Positions 1 to 8,489 of a stretch of 64,000 nt of DNA are shown one piece after another. Below the pieces are notes generated by a model. That model saw only the letters and a program-made list of their open reading frames with translations, searched no databases and had not been told where the DNA came from. Position 1 is the stretch's first letter. Each line of letters begins with the position of its first letter. This stretch comes from Butyrivibrio fibrisolvens 16/4 (GTDB lineage Bacteria; Bacillota; Clostridia; Lachnospirales; Lachnospiraceae): the NCBI GenBank assembly GCA_000209815.1, contig FP929036.1, forward strand, positions 613,885 to 677,884. The letters run 5' to 3'. Both the position numbers and the translations under genes were made by a program.

Positions 1-1344
1 TACCTTTTTATACTCGCCTTTGGCACCAGTTACAGTCACTGTTTCACTTGCATACAGCTGAGTTCCTCTTGTAGGATTAGTTGCTGACGTTAAGTTCTTA
101 TAGGTATCTATTGTAAAGCTAATTGTACCTGCTGTAGGGAAGTATACATAGAAATATGCCTCCTCAAGGGTTGTATACTCGTTACTTCCCGTAGACCCTA
201 TCATGGCAAAATGCTCGTAAGACTCTAACATTTGTGTTGATGGATTTGAAAGACCAGTTGCAGCCGCTGCATAGATAGTAAAGTGATCTGCCTTAAATGA
301 AACGTTCTCACCATCAAGCTGACAGTCAATCTTTGTTACTGTGTCGTTATCTTCTATTCTATATACACTAACTTCCTCAGGAGCCAGCTCTTCTACCTCG
401 TCTACTCCTGCAAAACGTACATTAACAGAACCGCCATCCTCCTGTGGTTGATACTTCTCTCCACCACGACGGTATATATTAATATCAAATGCTACCAGGG
501 CAGTAACATTCTTTTCTTCTGTATTCTCATTGATTATATCTTCTACTGGTTTTGTTCCAGCATAGTAAATCTCTACATAAGAGCCTCTAGGCATCTTACC
601 TGATACAGTTACAACTGTTCCAAATATCTTCTTAGTGGTGCTCTGGTAAACCAGGCGCTCATCCTCATATCCGCAAAGATGACATACACCATTATCATCA
701 AGGAGACAATCCTCCTCTACTTCCTCATCACAAAGCTTGCACTTCTTAATATGTGTGCCATTGTTATTTGATGTGTAAGACCATTCGTGCTCACACTCTT
801 CTTCCTCGTCCTCCTCTAGCTCCTCTTCTTCTGCCAGTTCTTCATCTGTTAATTCATCTTCGTCTAATTCGTCTTCAGGGGTTGTCTCTATATCTGTTTC
901 ATCTGTAGGGGTTTCATCAGAATTCTCAGGCTTATCAATTTCAGTTTCAGCCGCAGTATCTCCTGTGGCTCCGCCTTCTGGCTCCTCTGCTGCAGGTTCT
1001 GGATTTGCTACCTCTGGATTAGTAGCTTCTGGATTTTGTACTTCACCTTCTGCTTCTGTTTCAGGCGCAGCTTCATCCACAGCTGCCGTTTCCTCTGCTG
1101 GTTCTGATGCAGGTTCTTCGTGAACGTGTGCCTGCACTACCTGTCCGCAGTGGTCACAGTAGCCATCTCCTTCTCCCACTGGCTGAAGTACGTTAGCCGC
1201 ATAGGTTTGCTCATCTACATACTCACTGCAGTGATTTTCTTCTGTGGCGATTACGAATACGTCATTCCATACAGTTGTTGCAAATAAGAACACTGTAAGG
1301 AAGAACGCCACTAATCTTTTGATTGCATTCAAGTTCTCTCTCAT
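1..1344 (-). CDS. Secreted surface protein, N-terminal part (C-terminus beyond window)
   Basis: The frame is open from the ATG at 1344 to base 1, giving 448 codons with no stop, so the gene runs off the left edge. An AAGGGG site lies 9 bases before the ATG. Residues ~1-33 form a signal peptide (RLVAFFLTVFLFATTVW core). Around residues 35-60 sits a CDHC pair, followed by ~120 residues very rich in Glu, Asp, Pro, Ala and Thr that look like an extended wall-spanning linker. Residues ~190-230 carry HEW then CKLC and CHLC pairs, a knuckle often repeated in Firmicutes surface proteins. The rest looks like beta-rich bacterial surface-repeat sequence. I do not recognise an enzyme domain. It is likely a cell-surface adhesin or binding protein; the anchor and function are not visible here. 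Confidence 0.75.
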   Translation of the reverse strand, partial: MRENLNAIKRLVAFFLTVFLFATTVWNDVFVIATEENHCSEYVDEQTYAANVLQPVGEGDGYCDHCGQVVQAHVHEEPASEPAEETAAVDEAAPETEAEGEVQNPEATNPEVANPEPAAEEPEGGATGDTAAETEIDKPENSDETPTDETDIETTPEDELDEDELTDEELAEEEELEEDEEEECEHEWSYTSNNNGTHIKKCKLCDEEVEEDCLLDDNGVCHLCGYEDERLVYQSTTKKIFGTVVTVSGKMPRGSYVEIYYAGTKPVEDIINENTEEKNVTALVAFDINIYRRGGEKYQPQEDGGSVNVRFAGVDEVEELAPEEVSVYRIEDNDTVTKIDCQLDGENVSFKADHFTIYAAAATGLSNPSTQMLESYEHFAMIGSTGSNEYTTLEEAYFYVYFPTAGTISFTIDTYKNLTSATNPTRGTQLYASETVTVTGAKGEYKKV

Positions 1345-1535
1345 AAGTCTTTACCCCTTTTCTGATAACCCTATTTTGCTTATTTTTGCACGCAAAAATA
1401 AACGCAGATATAGTACTACAATTTCAATATCGGCTTAAAATGTTATTAATTTTATAACGGGAAGTGGCCAGAACTATGAAATTACTGTGAATTAATTATT
1501 ATGGATTCTCAGGCTAAGACGTATATTTCAATTTG

Positions 1536-1544
1536 TGTTATAAT
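1536..1544 (+). promoter_or_regulatory. Extended -10 promoter for the antitoxin/Fic pair
   Basis: TGTTATAAT is a perfect TGnTATAAT extended -10 about 87 bases before the antitoxin ATG. No good -35 is present, as is usual for extended -10 promoters. The rest of the 1345-1630 gap between the divergent genes shows nothing else clear. Confidence 0.5.
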
Positions 1545-1630
1545 GTATAACATCAAGGTGGTTTTTACATTGTAATCGGGGAGCAGAGTTCAGAATTATG
1601 ATATTTTCGACGATAACTAAGGAGAGACTA

Positions 1631-1795
1631 ATGTCTACAGACGAGAAGATAGCTAGTGTTCAGGCATCATTTGCCATGGAAGACATGATTCTCACTGCCG
1701 AAGAACTTGAGCGTGGGAGAATGATAATTGAAAATAAAATCGATGTAGAAGATGTAGTTCGAGAGATTACATCCAGATATGTTTCTGTAGGATAA
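1631..1795 (+). CDS. VbhA-like antitoxin of a Fic toxin
   Basis: A 54-residue protein directly upstream of the Fic gene. I place the start at 1631 (MSTDEK) because AAGGAG sits 6 bases before it; the in-frame ATG at 1598 has no ribosome site. Residues ~10-50 follow the plan of the VbhA antitoxin: an inhibitory helix with SFAMED, matching the [S/T]xxxE[G/N] inhibitory motif except for a final Asp, then a helical stretch ending DVEDVVREITSRY. In this family the motif Glu enters the Fic active site and blocks productive ATP binding. Only 4 bases separate its stop from the toxin ATG, so the two are surely co-transcribed and probably translationally coupled. The final Asp is a conservative deviation worth noting. 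Confidence 0.8.
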   Translation: MSTDEKIASVQASFAMEDMILTAEELERGRMIIENKIDVEDVVREITSRYVSVG

Positions 1796-1799
1796 GCCT

Positions 1800-2411
1800 A
1801 TGATGGATGAATATTACCGTTATGAGTACGAGGATAACGGCCAGTACTGTTATCCACATACCCATATTCTCAAGAACAAACTTGATATTCACGACAAGGA
1901 CGAGCTCTTCAAGGTGGAGCAGGAGCTTAGCTCTGCCAGATATTTTGAACTGGTCAAACGTCCTATCCCAGGAGATTTTTCTTTAGACCATCTTTGTGCA
2001 ATTCACAGGTATCTGTTCCAGGATATATACGAATGGGCGGGCAAGATTCGCACCGTAGATATTTCAAAGGGCACCATATTCTGCCTTACTCAGTTTATAG
2101 AAATAGAATTTAAAAGAGTTCAGGATTGGCTGGTTGCCAATAATTATTTGATTGATGTTACAGACAAAAACGAAATGGCTAAAAAGCTTGCCTTTCTCAT
2201 AGGTGAAATCAATATGATTCATCCTTTCCGCGAAGGAAACGGCAGAGCACAGCGAGTTTACATTGAATATGTATGTAAAAACAGCAAAACCTTCGATATT
2301 GATTTTTCTAAGACTACTAAGAACGATATGATTTTAGCCAGCAAGGAATCTTCCGTTCTAAACTATGAACCTTTCGAAGAACTGCTTTTCAAATGTCTGG
2401 TTGATATCTAA
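1800..2411 (+). CDS. fic: Fic-domain toxin (protein adenylyltransferase)
   Basis: A 203-residue Fic/DOC protein. The catalytic loop HPFREGNGR near residue 140 is a perfect match to HPFxxGNGR, with the catalytic His and the nucleotide-binding Arg intact, so the enzyme should be active. Known Fic proteins of this class move AMP from ATP to a Tyr, Ser or Thr of targets such as DNA gyrase. The inhibitory motif is absent from this chain and lies instead on the small upstream protein, which makes this a class I, two-gene toxin-antitoxin pair. The start may be ATG 1800 or the adjacent ATG 1803. A hairpin with a T-run follows the stop. The target protein cannot be told from the sequence. Confidence 0.88.
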   Translation: MMDEYYRYEYEDNGQYCYPHTHILKNKLDIHDKDELFKVEQELSSARYFELVKRPIPGDFSLDHLCAIHRYLFQDIYEWAGKIRTVDISKGTIFCLTQFIEIEFKRVQDWLVANNYLIDVTDKNEMAKKLAFLIGEINMIHPFREGNGRAQRVYIEYVCKNSKTFDIDFSKTTKNDMILASKESSVLNYEPFEELLFKCLVDI

Positions 2412-2428
2412 TAATATGACGCATTTTT

Positions 2429-2465
2429 AAAGGAGCACCCCTCATATGAGAGATGCTCCTTTTTG
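2429..2465. terminator. Bidirectional intrinsic terminator
   Basis: Stem AAAGGAGCA / TGCTCCTTT with T-runs on both sides, between the convergent Fic and ABC exporter genes. Confidence 0.8.
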
Positions 2466-2470
2466 TATCT

Positions 2471-4381
2471 TTAAGCGTTTTGAATTTTTCCTGTGTAAAG
2501 CTGGTAGTATTTACCGCCTTCACCAATAAGCTCCTCGTGGCTTCCTCGCTCTATTATACGTCCCTGATCAAGTACCATAATACAGTCAGAGTTTCTGATA
2601 GTAGAAAGTCTGTGGGCGATTACAAATGTTGTACGTCCATGCATCAGCTTATCCATACCGTCCTGTACAATCTTTTCTGTACGTGTATCGATAGATGATG
2701 TAGCCTCATCCAGGATAAGTACTGGTGGATCTGCAATAGCTGCTCTGGCAATAGCAAGAAGCTGTCGCTGACCCTGTGAAAGGTTGCCACCGTCACCAGT
2801 GATAACTGTATCGTATCCCTGTGGTAATCTATGAATGAAGCTATCTGCATTGGCAAGCTTTGCTGCTGCAACAACCTCTTCATCTGTAGCATCCAGCTTT
2901 CCATAGCGGATATTATCAGCAATTGTACCTGTAAAAAGGTGTGTATCCTGAAGAACGATACCCAGTGATCTACGTAAATCGGCCTTCTTAATCTTATTAA
3001 TATTGATACCATCATATCGAATCTTACCATCAGCAATATCGTAGAATCGATTAATAAGATTTGTGATAGTAGTTTTACCTGCACCAGTAGCACCTACAAA
3101 GGCTATCTTCTGGCCTGGGGTAGCAAAAAGCTTGATATTGTGAAGTACTGGCTTGTCTGGGTTGTAACTAAAGTCAACATCGTCAAACACTATATCTCCA
3201 GTAAGCTTCACATATGTTGTAGTGCCCTCTGCCTTGTGGTAATGCTTCCAAGCCCACATTCCTGTATGCTCTTCACATTCTACGATTTCACCATTTACTT
3301 CCCTGGCATTTACAAGCATTACATAGCCATCGTCCACCTCTGGCTCTTCATCAATAAGATCAAATACTCGCTCTGCACCTGCCATAGCAAGTACAATAGA
3401 CTGGAACTGCTGTGAAATCTGGTTTACAGGCATGTTAAATGCACGGTTGAATGATAAGAATGCTGCAAGTCCACCAAGTGTAAGACCTGTCCATCCATTT
3501 ATGGCAAGTACGCCACCTACAACTGCACAGGCAAGGTAACTGATATTACCCATCTGCATATTTACAGGACCGATACAGTTTGCAAGGCGGTTAGCCTTAT
3601 AAGCATTGTTGTAAAGCTCTTCATTAAGCTCATTGAACTTCTCCATTACTTCTTCTTCATGGCAGAATACCTTTACAACCTTCTGGCCCTTCATAATCTC
3701 TTCGATATTACCATTTACCGCACCAAGGGCCTTCTGCTGCTTTCTAAAATAGCTGCCTGAACGTCCTGCAACTGCTGCAGTAGTAAATGTGATAAGCACA
3801 ATCATAAGGATTGTTACGATTGTAAGAGGCCAAGAAGTAAGTACCATATAGGTAAACACTGTTACGATAGTAATTGCACTATTGAGAATCTGTGGGAAAC
3901 TCTGTGAAATCATCTGACGCATAGTGTCAATATCGTTAGTGTAGATAGACATCACATCGCCGTGAGCGTGTGTATCGAAGTAGCGGATTGGCAAATCCTC
4001 CATCTTCTCAAACATATCATCTCTAAGATTTCGAAGTGTGCCCTGACCTACAAAAATCATAGTGTAGTTGTAAACAAATGTAGCAATAGCACCAAGTGCA
4101 TAATAGAATATAAGGTCTTTAATGGCTGCTGCAAGTGGTCCAAAATCAGTGCTTCCTGACTGTAACATTGGCACAATGTAGGAATCGATAAGGGTCTGCA
4201 TAAAGGCTGTTCCCTTTGCATTACAGATAACTGCTGTAAAGATACCTACAACTACAACGATAAGGTGAAGCCAATAATTAGCTCCGATGTATTTGAACAG
4301 GCGGCCAAGGACTCCGCGTCTTTTTGCCTTCTGCTCTGCTGTCAATTTAGGAACTGATCCAGGTTGTGGTCCTCTAGGCAT
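2471..4381 (-). CDS. Heterodimeric ABC exporter, catalytic-site subunit
   Basis: A 636-residue half-transporter: six membrane helices (~residues 40-340), a ~50-residue acidic insert, then an ATPase domain (~395-630). The Walker A GATGAGKTT, Walker B VLILDEATS with catalytic Glu, and the H-loop His (IAHRLST) are all canonical. The signature is LSQGQ rather than LSGGQ. It overlaps the upstream partner gene by 8 bases. In heterodimeric exporters such as TM287/288, LmrCD and BmrCD, this subunit supplies the intact Walker site and the altered signature. Likely role: export of drugs or other amphipathic compounds. The linked MarR gene suggests induction by a toxic ligand. Substrate unknown. Confidence 0.88.
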   Translation of the reverse strand: MPRGPQPGSVPKLTAEQKAKRRGVLGRLFKYIGANYWLHLIVVVVGIFTAVICNAKGTAFMQTLIDSYIVPMLQSGSTDFGPLAAAIKDLIFYYALGAIATFVYNYTMIFVGQGTLRNLRDDMFEKMEDLPIRYFDTHAHGDVMSIYTNDIDTMRQMISQSFPQILNSAITIVTVFTYMVLTSWPLTIVTILMIVLITFTTAAVAGRSGSYFRKQQKALGAVNGNIEEIMKGQKVVKVFCHEEEVMEKFNELNEELYNNAYKANRLANCIGPVNMQMGNISYLACAVVGGVLAINGWTGLTLGGLAAFLSFNRAFNMPVNQISQQFQSIVLAMAGAERVFDLIDEEPEVDDGYVMLVNAREVNGEIVECEEHTGMWAWKHYHKAEGTTTYVKLTGDIVFDDVDFSYNPDKPVLHNIKLFATPGQKIAFVGATGAGKTTITNLINRFYDIADGKIRYDGININKIKKADLRRSLGIVLQDTHLFTGTIADNIRYGKLDATDEEVVAAAKLANADSFIHRLPQGYDTVITGDGGNLSQGQRQLLAIARAAIADPPVLILDEATSSIDTRTEKIVQDGMDKLMHGRTTFVIAHRLSTIRNSDCIMVLDQGRIIERGSHEELIGEGGKYYQLYTGKIQNA

Positions 4382-6146
4382 TGTCCTTACCTCCTTCCTC
4401 GTCTACTTTATCAAAATCACCGCTTCCGGCACCTGTCTGCTGCTCGAAAATCTCACGATAAATCTGATTTCTAGCTAACAATTCATCATGTGTACCGAAA
4501 TCGTTAAGCTTTCCATCATCCATAACGATGATTCTGTCTGCATCCATAACAGATGAAATACGCTGTGCAATAATAAGCTTTGTTGTGTTTGGTATCTCCT
4601 CACGGAAAGCCTTTCTAATCTTTGCATCTGTAGCTGTATCAACTGCTGATGTAGAATCATCAAGAATAAGAATCTTTGGCTTCTTAAGAAGAGCTCTTGC
4701 AATACATAGTCTCTGGCGCTGACCACCTGAAACGTTGCTTCCGCCCTGCTCGATGTATGTGTCGTATCCATCTGGGAAGCGCTCGATAAACTCATCTGCG
4801 CAAGCAAGATGTGCTGCGTGTCTTACCTCTTCGTCTGTTGCATTCTTATCGCCCCAGCGAAGGTTCTCTGCAATAGTTCCTGAGAAAAGAACATTATTCT
4901 GAAGTACTACTGAAACCTCATTTCTGATTGTTTCTACATCATAATTCTTAACGTTCTCTCCGCCTACAAGAACCTCGCCCTCATTTACATCATAAAGACG
5001 TGAAATCATTGATACCAGTGTAGACTTAGCAGAACCTGTTCCACCAAGTACACCGATGGTCTCTCCCAAATTAATCTTAAGGCTGATGTGGTCAAGTACT
5101 GGACGGTCTGCTGTCTTGTTATAACCAAACACTACATCCTTAAACTGGATTGAACCATCCTTAACCTCGTAGATTGGATGCTCAGGATTTGTAATTGTAC
5201 TCTTCTCCTCAAGAACCTCATAAATACGCTGCATGCTGGCGATTGACATTGTAATCATAATGAAAATCATAGCAAAGAACATAAGTGAGAAAAGGATGTT
5301 CATACAGTAGCTGAAAAGTGAAAGTAACTCACCTGTAGTAAGTGTTCCATCTAATACGATGAACTTTGCACCAAACCAGCTGATAAGAATAATACATGTG
5401 TAAACGACCACATTCATAAATGGCATTGTAAATGCCACCATCTTTTCTGCTGATGTTGCTGCCTTGTAGATACCGTGGCTACCATCTGTAAACTTCTTCT
5501 TTTCAAACTGCTCACGTACATAAGCCTTAACAACACGCATTCCAGTAATGTTTTCCTGAACTGAAGCATTTAAAGCATCGTACTTTTTGAATAATGTATC
5601 AAATAATGGACGCGCCTTTGCCATTACGAAGCCCATAACTGTAAGTAAAACAATCATAGCTACAAGGTAAATAGAAGCTAGACGTGCATTTATTTTGAAT
5701 GAAAGAATCATAGCAACTGCAACTGTAACAGGTGCTCTAAATCCCATTCTAAGTATCATAATGAAAGCATTCTGTACATTTGTTACGTCTGTTGTAAGTC
5801 TTGTAACAAGTCCCGCTGTGGAAAACTTATCTATATTCTCAAATGAGAAGGTCTGAATGTTCTCAAACATCTTCTTACGAAGATTCTTTGCCAAACCTGC
5901 GGAAGATTTACTTCCTAAGATAGCTCCCATAATACCGCCAAAAAGACCAATAACTGCACATATAAGCATCTGGCCACCTATACGGTAAATTGATGTAAGG
6001 TCTCCATTTTCAACGCCCTTATCCACAAGGTCTGCAATAAGAAGTGGTATAAGCATTTCCATGGCAACCTCAAGAATCATAAATACAGGAGTCATAATCG
6101 CTGCAAGTTTGTATTCTTTAATTTCCTGCAATATTCTCTTGACCAA
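4374..6146 (-). CDS. Heterodimeric ABC exporter, degenerate-site subunit
   Basis: A 590-residue half-transporter with an N-terminal membrane domain (~1-320) and an ATPase domain (~335-570). The signature VSGGQ is canonical, but the hydrolysis residues are not: Walker B ends LILDDSTS (Asp for catalytic Glu), the H-loop reads IAQRISS (Gln for His), and Walker A is GGTGSAKST. Together with LSQGQ in the partner this makes one dead and one live ATP site, the hallmark of TM287/288-type exporters. It lies between the MarR gene (23 bases upstream) and the second subunit (8-base overlap), so all three form one operon. These changes are family features and not damage. Confidence 0.88.
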   Translation of the reverse strand: MVKRILQEIKEYKLAAIMTPVFMILEVAMEMLIPLLIADLVDKGVENGDLTSIYRIGGQMLICAVIGLFGGIMGAILGSKSSAGLAKNLRKKMFENIQTFSFENIDKFSTAGLVTRLTTDVTNVQNAFIMILRMGFRAPVTVAVAMILSFKINARLASIYLVAMIVLLTVMGFVMAKARPLFDTLFKKYDALNASVQENITGMRVVKAYVREQFEKKKFTDGSHGIYKAATSAEKMVAFTMPFMNVVVYTCIILISWFGAKFIVLDGTLTTGELLSLFSYCMNILFSLMFFAMIFIMITMSIASMQRIYEVLEEKSTITNPEHPIYEVKDGSIQFKDVVFGYNKTADRPVLDHISLKINLGETIGVLGGTGSAKSTLVSMISRLYDVNEGEVLVGGENVKNYDVETIRNEVSVVLQNNVLFSGTIAENLRWGDKNATDEEVRHAAHLACADEFIERFPDGYDTYIEQGGSNVSGGQRQRLCIARALLKKPKILILDDSTSAVDTATDAKIRKAFREEIPNTTKLIIAQRISSVMDADRIIVMDDGKLNDFGTHDELLARNQIYREIFEQQTGAGSGDFDKVDEEGGKDNA

Positions 6147-6169
6147 AATCTAATCCTCCTTACAAATTT

Positions 6170-6628
6170 CTACATAGGATTTGTATTCCTCTGCATTTTT
6201 CTTAGTTTTTCAAGAATTTCTACTACCTTGTCCATTTCCTCTGTAGAAATATCCTTTACTATATAATCATCTACTGCCAGAATCTGAGATTCCGTCATAT
6301 TAACGTATTTCTCACCTTCTTCAGTAACGACTATCTGTTTTTTCCTTCCATCTCCGTCAACTGGGGCCTTTGCTATATATCCAGACTTCTCCAACATTTG
6401 AATCATATCAGCAAGTGTGGATTTAGGAAGATGAAATAGCTTTTCCAGGTCTTTTTGGAAAACTGGCTCTGTCTGACGCTCCAAAAAACCTAACAACCAG
6501 CCGTTCTTTACGTTGCAAGTATCTGCATTTATCTCACAAACTCCACGGCCTACGGCCTTTTTTATTTCTCTGGATACGCAATCACACAAAAATCCTAAGT
6601 GTATTCTGCTATCAAAATCTTCTAACAT
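6170..6628 (-). CDS. MarR-family transcriptional regulator
   Basis: A 152-residue winged-helix protein and the first gene of the exporter operon. The recognition region around residues 60-105 (FHLPKSTLADMIQMLEKSGY, then a wing with DGRKKQ) fits MarR. An AAAGGAG site lies 8 bases before the ATG. A 10-bp inverted repeat overlaps its own promoter, so it probably represses itself and the two ABC genes until a ligand releases it. The two Cys residues in the N-terminal third (FLCDC) could be redox-sensing, but that is only a possibility. The ligand is unknown. Confidence 0.85.
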   Translation of the reverse strand: MLEDFDSRIHLGFLCDCVSREIKKAVGRGVCEINADTCNVKNGWLLGFLERQTEPVFQKDLEKLFHLPKSTLADMIQMLEKSGYIAKAPVDGDGRKKQIVVTEEGEKYVNMTESQILAVDDYIVKDISTEEMDKVVEILEKLRKMQRNTNPM

Positions 6629-6651
6629 TTATTCACTCCTTTCTTCCAAAA

Positions 6652-6722
6652 ATTTAGTTCGCTTCCGTATTGTTCGATTCCGAACTAAATCGTATTATAC
6701 ACTCTAAAATGTGTTCATTCAA
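6652..6722 (-). promoter_or_regulatory. MarR-exporter promoter with overlapping inverted-repeat operator
   Basis: On the minus strand the -35 TTGAAT (6717-6722) and -10 TATAAT (6694-6699) are exactly 17 bases apart. Directly downstream lies the first half of a perfect 10-bp inverted repeat, ATTTAGTTCG (6652-6661) and CGAACTAAAT (6681-6690), with a 19-base spacer. The half at 6681-6690 covers the expected start of transcription, so binding there should block initiation. This is the probable MarR operator. Confidence 0.7.
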
Positions 6723-6772
6723 CAAACAAATTATAAAAAATCTATTAAAATTTCCCGTGGAACCTTTTTCCG

Positions 6773-6781
6773 TGGTATAGT
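6773..6781 (+). promoter_or_regulatory. Extended -10 promoter for the TetR gene
   Basis: TGGTATAGT, an extended -10 about 120 bases before the TetR start. The -35 region is weak. The same TGGTATAGT occurs at the small-RNA promoter near 37355. Confidence 0.4.
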
Positions 6782-6902
6782 AGACAATGAACTAAGCAAT
6801 ATTAAGAAGTAAATAGTTCATTTATTATGGGTTTTAGACGACATCATGTGCATACTTCAAATATAAATGTTAGAGGGGAAAAATATTAGAAGGAGTACAA
6901 AT

Positions 6903-7463
6903 ATGAGAGAAAGAAGTAAGGATCTAAGAGTTAGAAGAACTATTAATTCTATTAGGAGGGCATTCTTCGAACTCGTACTAGAAAAGAATTACAATGAGAT
7001 TTCTATTACTGAACTTACTGAAAGAGCTGGCATCAATAGAAAGACTTTCTATTTACATTTTTCATCATTAGACGATTTTGTAGCAGAAATTGAAGAAGAA
7101 ATTGTCGCTGATATTCTCGATCACATTGGCGAAAATGCTGAAGCATTTGATTTAGCTGGATGTATCACAAACTTCTACCTATATCTTGAATCTTGTAATG
7201 AGGTTCAGCAGAAGCTTCTTTGTGACGAGCATTACTCATTCTTCTATGAGTCAGTTACTGAAGGTGTTTTACGTAGCGTTCCATTCTCTAAATTCTTTGA
7301 GCGCACAGAATATCCTTCAATCGTTCGTTCTTACACAATTTCTATTACATTTATTTATAGAGATTGGCTTAAGAGCGGCAAGCAGATTCCATTTGATGTT
7401 CTCACAGCCCAGGCTAGTAAGATTGTTGAAAATGGATATGCTGGAATAATCAAAAAGAAATAG
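6903..7463 (+). CDS. TetR/AcrR-family transcriptional regulator
   Basis: A 186-residue regulator. The N-terminal helix-turn-helix (~residues 25-50, ISITELTERAGINRKTFYLH) is classic TetR, ending in the typical FYxHFSSLDDF stretch; the C-terminal ligand domain is not assignable to a ligand. The start at 6903 is chosen because AAGGAG lies 7 bases before it, while the in-frame ATG at 6867 has no ribosome site. It is transcribed away from the MarR/ABC operon and stands alone, followed by a strong terminator, so its target may be itself or the adjacent exporter. Confidence 0.85.
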   Translation: MRERSKDLRVRRTINSIRRAFFELVLEKNYNEISITELTERAGINRKTFYLHFSSLDDFVAEIEEEIVADILDHIGENAEAFDLAGCITNFYLYLESCNEVQQKLLCDEHYSFFYESVTEGVLRSVPFSKFFERTEYPSIVRSYTISITFIYRDWLKSGKQIPFDVLTAQASKIVENGYAGIIKKK

Positions 7464-7475
7464 CTTAACAAGCAT

Positions 7476-7506
7476 AAAAAATGGTCCCGATTTGGGACCA
7501 TTTTTT
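7476..7506. terminator. Bidirectional intrinsic terminator
   Basis: Stem AAAAAATGGTCCC / GGGACCATTTTTT with a 5-base loop between the convergent TetR and glucokinase genes. Confidence 0.85.
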
Positions 7507-7519
7507 ATTAGGCTATATA

Positions 7520-8458
7520 TTAAAGAATCAATTTCATTGCTCCAAAGATTCCTGCATCATTTCCAAGTGTTGCAAGAGTAATCTTTGTATTCTTACATCC
7601 GTGGAAGGCGATTTCGTTGAATCTGTATTCAACTTCATCGATAAGATACTGTCCAGCCCTAGAAACTCCGCCGCCGATAACAAATGCTTCAGGGTTTACT
7701 ACGCAAGAAATAACCTGTAATCCCTGTGCAAGATACTCACAAGCACGTTTTACGATTTCCTTTGCTACAACATCACCCTTCTTAGCCTCATCGAATACTG
7801 CCTTAGCATCAAGAGACTCAACCTCTCTAAGTGTGCTGGCATCATCATTTTCTGCAAGACGAATTCTTGCAAGACGAGCTATACCTGTTGCTGAACAATA
7901 CTGCTCAAGACATCCACGATTTCCGCAACCGCAAGTATTCTCCTCAGTGTAGTTTACTCTAATGTGGCCAATCTCTCCTGCTGCACCTGCTGCACCACTA
8001 ACGATATCATCATTGATGATTACACCACCACCAACGCCTGTACCAAGTGTTACCATAACTGAGCTGGAATATTCCTTAGCTGCACCCATCCAAGCCTCAC
8101 CAAGAGCTGCAACGTTAGCATCGTTTCCAGCCTTTACCTTGAGACCACCAAGGCACTCTGAAAACTCTTTTTCTACATTGAACACGCCCCAACCAAGGTT
8201 TACACAACGGTTTACAACACCATCCTTTGAAATAGGGCCAGGAATTCCGATACCTACACCTGAAACATCATCAGTACTAATTCCCTTTTCTTCCATCTTC
8301 TTGATAACTGCCTGTGCAAGGTTCTTTAAAATGTTTACACCGCCATTAGATGTATCTGTAGGAACTTCCCACTTCTCAACTAATTCTCCCTCTGTTGTAA
8401 ACAAACCGCACTTACATGTTGTACCGCCCAAATCAAGGCCAAATCCATACTTTGCCAT
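7520..8458 (-). CDS. glk: ROK-family glucokinase
   Basis: A 312-residue cytoplasmic sugar kinase that phosphorylates glucose with ATP to glucose-6-phosphate. The N-terminal phosphate-binding loop DLGGTTCKCGL, the LGTGVGGG loop near residue 138, and the ROK zinc site (CGCGNRGCLEQ, ~residues 175-185) are all present; the length is typical. An AAAGGGAG site precedes the ATG. In this setting it would trap glucose released by the beta-glucosidase, phosphorylases and MalQ encoded later in the window. It may be co-transcribed with the PBP gene 31 bases upstream. Confidence 0.88.
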   Translation of the reverse strand: MAKYGFGLDLGGTTCKCGLFTTEGELVEKWEVPTDTSNGGVNILKNLAQAVIKKMEEKGISTDDVSGVGIGIPGPISKDGVVNRCVNLGWGVFNVEKEFSECLGGLKVKAGNDANVAALGEAWMGAAKEYSSSVMVTLGTGVGGGVIINDDIVSGAAGAAGEIGHIRVNYTEENTCGCGNRGCLEQYCSATGIARLARIRLAENDDASTLREVESLDAKAVFDEAKKGDVVAKEIVKRACEYLAQGLQVISCVVNPEAFVIGGGVSRAGQYLIDEVEYRFNEIAFHGCKNTKITLATLGNDAGIFGAMKLIL

Positions 8459-8489
8459 TTTAAAAATATCTCCCTTTCAATAAATATCT

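Noticed and set aside
4374-6146. Loss of function of the second exporter subunit due to altered Walker B and H-loop
   Set aside because: These changes are the normal degenerate site of heterodimeric exporters.
7962-8483. A 173-codon frame antisense to glucokinase
   Set aside because: It mirrors conserved ROK coding sequence and has no start site.
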